Assembly: GCF_023078275.1 (NCBI RefSeq)
Contig: NC_062991.1
Location: 1,178,001-1,242,000, forward strand
Direction of reading: 5' to 3'
From: Leguminivora glycinivorella
Taxonomy: Eukaryota > Arthropoda > Insecta > Lepidoptera > Tortricidae
DNA length: 64,000 bases
In this document: in pieces, positions 36,601 through 45,600 of the stretch
How the letters are laid out: each line of letters starts with the position of its first letter
Numbering within the stretch: position 1 is the first letter of the stretch
Position numbers and translations under genes: made by a program
Notes under the pieces: generated by a model
Database searches by the model: none
The model's input: only the letters and a program-made list of their open reading frames with translations
Told to the model about the DNA's origin: nothing

Positions 36601-39600
36601 GCCATCTAGTTTTATCATAAATAGTACTTAAATCGAGCGAAAGAATTCTGTCTTAACAACTCAACTACTCCACACGAGATGGCGCGCGTTTTGCCACGAA
36701 AGCTCAAATAGAGATGGCGGTATGTGCCTATTATTTCCGGATAATTCTAGAATGTAATAGCACATCTGTTTGAAGTATTGAGTTATAAAGTAGTACTGAG
36801 ATAATAGAAGAAGCTTAAAATTCGTAATCATAATTAAAACACTTAATGAATACGTAAGTGTTGTCACCCGCGAATCATAAAATTCATAAGTTAGTCAATG
36901 TTTGTTATTTTGTATCCTTGACCTGTGTCGCCATCTAGTTTTATCATAAATAGTACTTACATCGACCGAAAGAATTCTTTCTTAACAACACAACTACTCC
37001 ACACGAGATGGCGCGCGTTACACCACAAAAGGGGCCGTCCATAAATTACGTCATTCTAAATTAGGGGGGGGGGTTTGGTCTGCGGATGACGGTAAATGAT
37101 AGATGGGGGGGGGGGGGGGGGGGGTGTTTCGAAATTGACGTCATTCTTATTTATTTATTTATAGTTTATTTTTCACGTACAAAAAGATTATTTCTAAAAA
37201 GAAATTTCTTCCAGCACACCTAGTAAGTGAGACTGCAAATGTGAGAGGCGGCTAAGGCGCATACAATACTAAAATAACTCAAATACTAAAATTACTTTAA
37301 GTAAAAATAATAAAAGATGATTCTATAACCAAGTGTTTTAATCATATATGTAATACCCTATTTTTCTCAAATCTGCAATGTTTTATTTTGTCAAACTGGT
37401 AATGACGTCAATTTTGGGAGAAGGGGGGGGGTCATTAAGATATGACGATAGGATGATTATAGGGGGGGGGGGGGTCTAAAATCTGAAAAAATCGATGACG
37501 TAATTTATGGACGGCCCCAAAGATCAAATAGTGAATTTTCTATTTGTGTTAAGTATTCTTTTCATTAATATGAAATGACTTGAAAAAATTATAACACCTC
37601 GCCCGCGAATTATAAGTTACTTAATGTTTGTTGTTTCGTATACGACGCCTTGATCTGTGTCGCCATCTAGTCTTTATAATAAATAGTACTTACATCGACC
37701 GAAATAATTCTATCTTAACAATACAACTACTGCACACGAGATGGCGCGCGAAGAAAAACGCATGAAAACTCGAAAATTCGCGTTTTCCGGGACCAAAGGA
37801 TAAGCTAGATCGATTTTTCACCTCCGAAAACCCCCACATAACAAATTTCAGCGAAATCGTTAGAGCGGTTTCCGAGATCGTCGGTATGTATAAATAAATA
37901 AATAAATAAATATACAAGAATTGCTCGTTTAAAAGTATAAGATACGTAGATTATTTAGGTATTTACTAGTTATAGATTTTTTTTTGTATTTTTTACACTT
38001 ACTTTGTCACTATAATAAATCTAAAAAAACATTTAAAAACTGCTTTACATTAAAAAAAAATGTTGCGACTCTAAGGGTTAAGGCAACTTAAAATTGTCAC
38101 TTTAGACTTTTCATTACAAGTATAGTACCTGGCCTCCATCCCAGTGATTGCTAATGAGAGATGTCAGAGATATCTTCATCCTCTAGCTGACCTTAATTTA
38201 TCCAGCCCAAAATCGTAAATGCGGAAAAATCCAGATTTTTTTTACATTACGTGCCCAACCCACATATTCCAAAATGGCGAAGGGGGTCAGGAATAAATTC
38301 AGTTATTGTGATTCAGATTAACTGGAAAGTTGCACCACAATGTCACCATGTACAACATTCATAATTTGCTAGGGTGATGTGAAAACGACAGACAAAGTTA
38401 CGTCGCTGTTCAAATTCTAAGTAAGTATCTATCCGACAATCCAAAGCGGAGTTCCTCATAAAGCCAATGGTCAAGACACATGGTAACGTCACATAGAGGC
38501 GCAATTTTGTATGAGTCAAAGGAGCATAGGAGGATAATAAGCGTGATGATGAGAGAACTTCAAAACACTTGGAAACCTAAAGGCATGTAGTGGCAAAACA
38601 CCTAAATGGGCATCCCGACGCTGACAACAAAGAAAAAATTTCGCGCTCGCTTCGCTCGCGTTTACTATTTTCCATTTCATCAATTTTAATTCCCTTTATT
38701 TTTCGTGAAAGTTTCATGAAATTTAAGATTTTTTGGAAAGTTTCCGCAACTTGCTCATAACTACTCTGCTCTGATAGACTCCATTTTGTTTCCTATGTTA
38801 ATATGTTATGTACATAATAACTACTATCAGCCCCAGAGGGACGTATAAAAGGAGAAAAAATTTCGCGCTCGCTGCGCTCGCGATGTTTTTTTCTAGCGTA
38901 AATTACCCAAGGGCGCCGAAACTCAAACTCGCCCTACCCTGATAGAGTGCACGGGCCGGTACTGGTACATCCAAAAGTAAATGGCGATAGCTACCAACTA
39001 CAGTTCGTTAATGTTAGTTTTATAAAACCAGAAACTAAAGTTTGATAGTTAACATAAAGATAAAAAAACCGTAGGTATAAATTTTAATATTTCGTACTTT
39101 AGAAAACAAACATATTCCAGAAAAAAAATTCTGTGACAGATGGTCAGACAGACGCACGAGTGATCCTATAAGGATTCCGTTTTTCCTTTTTGAGGTACGG
39201 CAAAAACTTTTTTTTCAGGTTTTTTTTTTTTTCAAGACAGAAAAAAACCGTTTTTTTTTTGCAACTCTAAGCAAAAGTGGTAATAGTTGAATGAAAATTT
39301 GGTCAGGGAAATTTTCTTAAATGGTCATGGAAAGTCAGGGAAAAGTCAGGGAATTTTTTTTGGGTTTAGTAGTGGACACCCTGCACAAGCTTTTCTTAGT
39401 TCGGGACTAGGTTGATCTGCGTAAGGTGTCCCCCGATATTTATTAATTAATTCATAATTGACTTCGGTCTGTTTCTAGACAATGCCCTGGGGCCCGATGT
39501 CCGCAGTGGAGATGGAGCCGCAAGAATCAAATGACGGGCCCATCCTGTGGATCCGACCAGGCGAGCAGCTTGTCCCCACGGCCGAACTCGGCAAAAGTCC

Positions 39601-42600
39601 AATCAAAAAACGACGGTAAGTTTAGACATCTTTGACTTTTGTGTGTAACCAGTGACTTTTTGCTTTCCTGCAACTGAACTATAGTTAAGTATGGAATACC
39701 TTTAAACGAGCAATTCTTGTATATTTGTATACTAGCTTTTACCCGCGGCTTCGCCCGCGTAATAAAAGTATTCATTAAGATTTTCATTTGGATCCGTAGG
39801 GACCGTAGGTTTCTCTGTAGGTATATTTATCTGCGATTATTTCGATTGCACGTAATACTTTTGCTTGCAATGATTGTAGAAATATTACACATCGACCACA
39901 GCGTAGGTAATTCTATATACGCTGGGGAAACCTTTATAAACATCCCACATAGCCCGTATTTCGACACTATGATCGGTGGGTAAAAAGTACTTTTTTCTAT
40001 TATCCCTTACAATTTTTTACATTTTGCTTATACACGGTGTTTCCGGTATCACTCAAAACCTCAGACACCCCAACTGATTTTTATTTTTTTAAACTCATCT
40101 AGAGTATTCATCTTTTAATCTGATCGTTACTTTTTTCTTAATTGAATTTTTAATTTTCTGTACAGCTCTACTTGACTTTTAGCTCTACACTCAATAAAAT
40201 AATTGCTAACTACCATCATAAACCATAAGACTATTTATTTGTGTACGTTACTGCAACGACATAAGGTTTACCAATAGACAGCTAAGATGTCACTGTAAAA
40301 CACTTTAAAGCTTTGTCACAGTAAACTTCAAGTTGGACAGGTAATCGCAGTAAGCAAATAAACTCAATATTCAAAATGACAAGGTTGTAATTAGGTACGA
40401 GTTCAATTTGTTATGACTTATGATAAACATTAAGATTAAACTGACAAACAACGTCAAACTAGTAGCGGAAAAAATAATCGTCCAAGTAACCGGCCAGTAT
40501 TAATACCCCTAAATACTGAAAAAAGGTAAACAACCTCTAGCAATGCGATATACACAATGTTGTATTACGAGTACAATAGAATGGGCACGTAAAAAATAAC
40601 TAATAATACTAATTTAAATAAAAATATTACCCCCATCAAGATATAGCTCAATCGATTCTACTCTCGATTCTGAACAAACTGTTTTCAGGTTTTTAGTGTT
40701 AAGTGAAACACGGTGTATTTATCGCAAACGTAATCTTCAAGCAAGCAAACAACGATCGTCTTAGAGCACATCGATTGTAAGAGACCGCCGACCGATTATC
40801 CGTATCCCTCTAACGATACCCATATCCGTATCCGTATCCCTATCGTTATCGCTATCGCTAACGCTATCGCTATCGCTAACGCTATCGCTATCGCTGTCGC
40901 TATCGCTATCCCTATAGCTATCCCTATCGCTATCGCTATCCCTATCCCTAATATCCCTATCCCTAATATCCCTATCCCTAATATCCCTATCCCTTATCAA
41001 GATGTTTAATGATATAACACTTTAAGTTCTCGCGCTTTGTACACATATTTAAAGTCACATACAGGTCGAACGCGATTAATTAACATTAGTTTTACCTTTT
41101 TTTCCCAACGTTTCGGCCAGGTTGCACTGGCCGTGGTCGCGGAAGACTGACGTCCCAGCAAAATGTCACCGGAGATGTAAACAACACAAAACTACCCGAT
41201 ATTAATTTATATAAATGTTAGGGGTAGACAAATAAATATAATCTACCCGCTTTTAGTTAATGTTTATTTCCCACCATGTTTATTTTAAAGGTAAAAATAA
41301 TGTTAATTAATCGCGTTCGACCTGTATGTGACTTTAAATATATGTTTAATGATTTCTTATCAAGTGCTAAAATATAAAGTTTCATGGTTTTATCTTTTAA
41401 AATTAAGAAATACCATACAAACTTCCAACCTCTTTTTCAACCCCTTCATCCCTTTTTTTCGAAATAAAAAGTAGCCTATGTTCTGTCTCAGGGTCTAAAG
41501 ATTGTCTGTTCCAAATTTCATCAAAATCGGTTGCGTGGTTTAAGCGGGAAAGCGTAACAGACAGACAGACAGAGTTACTTTCGCATTTATAATATTAGTA
41601 TGGATGGATGGATAAAATAGAACTATAAATAAATACCCGTGTGGTGACGGGTTAAGAATTTCACCACCCCCTTTCTTCCCGTGGGTGTCGTAGAAGTCGA
41701 CTATGGGATATGGGTTAAATTGTGGCGTAGGCGAGAGGCTGGCAACCTGTCACTGCAATGTCACAATTTCGTTTTATTTCAACCCCTTTTTGCCAAGAGT
41801 GGCACTGAAACTTGAGTAGTTCATGTGCTCTGCCTACCCCTTTATGGGATACAGGCGTGATTGTATATATGATTGTATGTATAAATAAATATATGAGCTG
41901 CAAAAGTTCATGGCGAATTTACCAATGAATTCATTCATAATTTCATATAGTTTCATAGTCTCAGATAGTACATATTCCTCAAATGTGATGAGTATGACCT
42001 ATACATACATACATACAATCACGCCTGTATCCCATAAAGGGGTAGGCAGAACACATGAAACTACTAAAGCTTCAGTGCCACTCTTGGCAAATAAGGGGTT
42101 GAAAGAAAACGAAACTGTGACATTGCAGTGACAGGTTGCCAGCCTCTCGCCTACGCCACAATTTAACCCATATCCCATAGTCGCCTTCTACGACACCCAC
42201 GGGAAGAAAGGGGGTGGTGAAATTCTTAACCCGTCACCACACAGGCCTATGACCTATGACTTAGGATATGTGTTGTGTCGAGTTTACGTAGCACGTACAA
42301 CTCGTTGCTACTTCTATTAAAACGTGCATTGCATTTTCCAGTTTAGATATTGTGCAAGCGTTACCTGTAATACTTAGCGTTACTATAACAAACTATTGTA
42401 AAAATCTGCAATTTCCTGTTTTCAATTTGCTTATTATGTATTTTTATTCTTTTGTGTAACTTATTTCTTTTGTGTATTCTGTGTGTATTGTGACAAGCAA
42501 ATAAACGGATATCTATCTATCTATCTGTACGTGCTCTAAAATCTTAATTTCATTCGCCCAGGACGGGTATCAACGAGCTCCGAAACCTGCAGTACTTGCC

Positions 42601-45600
42601 TCGCTACAGCGAGGCGCGAGAGTTCCTCTTCGAGGACCGAACCCGGGCCCACGCCGACCACGTCGGCCACGGGCTCGACCGGATCACTACTGCGGCAGTC
42701 GGTAAGTTATTCTCAAGAATTGAATGCGAATGACGTTAACGCAAAATGTTGTTTTTAGGGTTCCGTACCAAAAAGGTATAAAAGAAACCCTTATTGGTGC
42801 GACTCTGTCAGTCTGTCACTTTTTTTATATTTAATTTTTACTCCATTAATTCAATGCACATGCCATAAAAATGGCTATATTTCGTCGGGTGACAACCAAA
42901 ACTCGCTAATTACAAAAAAATTGTCTTTTTGTGTTGCATAATGAGATAAAACTTGGTCAACGATTTGTAAGAGCAAACTTCAGCAAAAAAAAATTAAATC
43001 TATATAAAATAATAAATCTCGTTTTGAGCTATAATAACAACATTCACTAAAACCTATCCCATACAATTACAAAAACTTCGCATAATAAATATTACATAAT
43101 GTGCGATGCGTTACAATTTGGTGGCGTGACCAGGATATTATCTTCAATTTCCACGCCGTATTATTTATTTTCAACTATTTTTAACCCTCGACGCAAAAAC
43201 GACGGGGTTATAAGCGTGTCTGTTTTTGTCATCGTAGCTCCCGAACGGATGAACCGATTTAGATTTAGTTCTTTTTTTGTTTGAAAGTTGAATTAGTCGG
43301 GAGTGTTTTTACCCATGTTTCATGAAAATCGGTCTATATGTCGGAAACTTTTTCAAAATTCTAATTTTGTGGTTAGATTATAAACTATTATAATCATTTT
43401 TTTTAAACAGGTGTGTTAAAAGCCATCAACTGCGGCGGTGAAGAAGGCCGAGGACGCATCACCAAAGACGTGGTCGCTTTTCACGCGGCAGACTTCAACA
43501 AATTGGTGCAACTCTTACAATTGGATTTGTATGAGCCGCCCATCTCACAGTGTGTCACGTGGTGAGTACACACACGAAACAGTACACAGGCAAAAAAAAG
43601 TATTTGATTCCGGCGAACGTGGATCCATGCTCGTAGATATTGAATTCTAATTAATTTTAAATTAAAGTTCCACGCTCCGGTACAGGAGAGGTTAACAGGC
43701 ACTTAAAATGATGATAGAAGGCCCGCATCGCGGGACAAACCCGCTTGGCGAGCTCCTACTAACTTTGAATAGAAAAAACCGTGGATATACCACTAAAGAC
43801 GTAGTTCGTTTCCTCGCGGCAGACTTCAACAAACTGGTACAACTCAATTGGATCTGTATGAGTCTCGCAGCCCATTTCGCAGGGTGTCACGTGGTCATTA
43901 TTTTACACATTTCCAAAAAATAGTACGCAGTTCACAGCCACAAAAATAAGTAGTTGACGCCCAGCCTCAATTTAAATAGTGAGTTATTGCAACGAAGACC
44001 ATATATTTTTAAATTTCCTAATTGGTTGTACAGGTTAGAAGAAGCGAAACTAAACCAACTACGGCGGGAAGGTGTCCGCTACTCTCGCCTGCCGCTGTGT
44101 GACGACGACATCTATTTCCTGCCGCGAAATATTATCCATCAGTTCCGAACAGTGTCAGCTGTCACTTCAGTTGGTAAGTGTATTTTTTTAGGCTCAGATG
44201 TAAAAGCTTTCATTACCCTTCAAAAACATGCAGTTTACCTTTTAACCATAAGAATAACAAGGAATTTTGTTTATATTTTCCTCCTCTTCATTTAATCGTC
44301 TTCTACGGGTATCTAAACGGCCTCAATTCTTTCTCCGTTCAGGTGGCTCGTCTTTGGATAGCCTTCCAGTGAAAATAAGATAATGCCCGAATAGATGTGC
44401 GTTTAAAAAATCCCTGATTATGTACTTTGCTGGTAGAATGACAAATCCTTAGTATTTTATTTTTTTGTATATATATGTATGTATATTATTATCTGTGCGT
44501 AAGTATGTTTATTCTTATATATATATATTCCATATAGGTCAGCTTACTAATATTGTGCAATTAACTTGAATAACTATTTTGTTCTCAATATAATTTAATG
44601 TTGCTCCGCCTACGATTTCTCTGTTTTGCCCGAAGGTTGACTGGTAGAGAATGCCTTATAGCATTAAGCCCGCCTTGTGTACAATTGTATTATCTTTGTG
44701 CAATAAAGATTAAATAAATAAATAATTTATTGTATGTGTTACAATTTGGTGCCGTGACCAGGATCGTTATGCTGGTAGTTTTATTTAGTGATGATGTTGT
44801 TGCAGCGTGGCACCTGCGGCTCAAGCAGTACTACCCGTCGTCGGAGGCGTCGTCGCCCGCCGACGAGCGCCGCGTGCCCGAGGCGCCGCCCACACAGACT
44901 GGTAAGGTGGAGGCTACAACCAAACACGATATACAGGTGTATTCTGATAGCGGGTCAGTAAGGGCAGCTATGAGATCCCGTAGTCCTACCTGAAAATGGT
45001 CTAAGGGGAACCATCCATCGATTTCAAATTGATTGAAAATGGCATTTACAGATTTTGGAAAAAAACATACAGGGTGCGAGAAAGAGGGCATTTTTGACAA
45101 ACTTTTTTTTGACGCCAATCGATCCCATTCCTATCCAGGATCAAAAGCTTGTATGGGATATATAATGGGAAAGTGTGTGTGTCTGTTTGTTTGTCCGTCT
45201 TTCACGGCAAAACGGAGCGACGAATTGAGGAAGTGAAGATTGTTGAAGGGAAAGTGTGGAGAGTCTTTCACGAAAACAGCGACGAATTGAGAAGCTACTT
45301 TTGAAGGGATGGAGAGTGACATAGGCTACTTTTTGTCTCTTTCTAACGCGAGCGAAGCCGCGGGCAAAAGATAGTCCTATATTAATCATCCTTGGCTAAA
45401 ACCAAGGGTGTATATACTAACTAAGATAACTAACTATTTGGCTCAGTGATCCAAAATGAATCTTGGCCTCGGAAATGAGAGATCGCCACCTGTCTCGATT
45501 CTGCGCAGACAGATAACTTCTAAGAAATAAACGTACCTCGACACCTTCAAGAAAATTTACGGTCCTCTAGATGGCGCTAGACCTTTTTGATTCTCGGCTA

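Larger units (their letters stand above)
32020..39383. mobile_element. 7.36-kb DNA element with CAGGGTGTCCACT termini
   Basis: Inverted ends CAGGGTGTCCACT and AGTGGACACCCTG; target duplication CACAA (5 bp) at 32015-32019 and 39384-39388. Several GTCAGGGAAA units lie inside both ends, in the same orientation. The ends look hAT-like, although most hAT elements duplicate 8 bp. No transposase frame; the interior is AT-rich and loaded with nested repeats. Confidence 0.75.
31840..39455 (+). mobile_element. SINE (family 1) split into two pieces 7.4 kb apart
   Basis: The head and body (31840-32019: CTGGGTTCGAATCCAGG, ACAGATATTTGTTCC) stop at TATAGCACAA. The tail resumes at 39384 with CACAAGCTTTTCTTAGTT and AGGTGTCCCCCGATATTTA. 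The unsplit copy at 47350 shows the correct order. The 7.4-kb element lies between the halves. Confidence 0.85.

Noticed and set aside
36661..36867. Minus-strand frame resembling a membrane protein
   Set aside because: It covers the repeated units of a retroelement-like repeat and has no splice or domain support.
40761..41000. Minus-strand frame rich in Arg-Asp/Ser-Asp repeats
   Set aside because: It is the translation of the CGCTAT/CCCTAT hexamer array at the end of a mobile element; no splice sites or conserved domain.
43454..43650. 70-residue frame extending past exon 9 as an alternative exon end
   Set aside because: The GTGAGT donor at 43562 is strong and the family alignment continues in exon 10; the extension has no family match.
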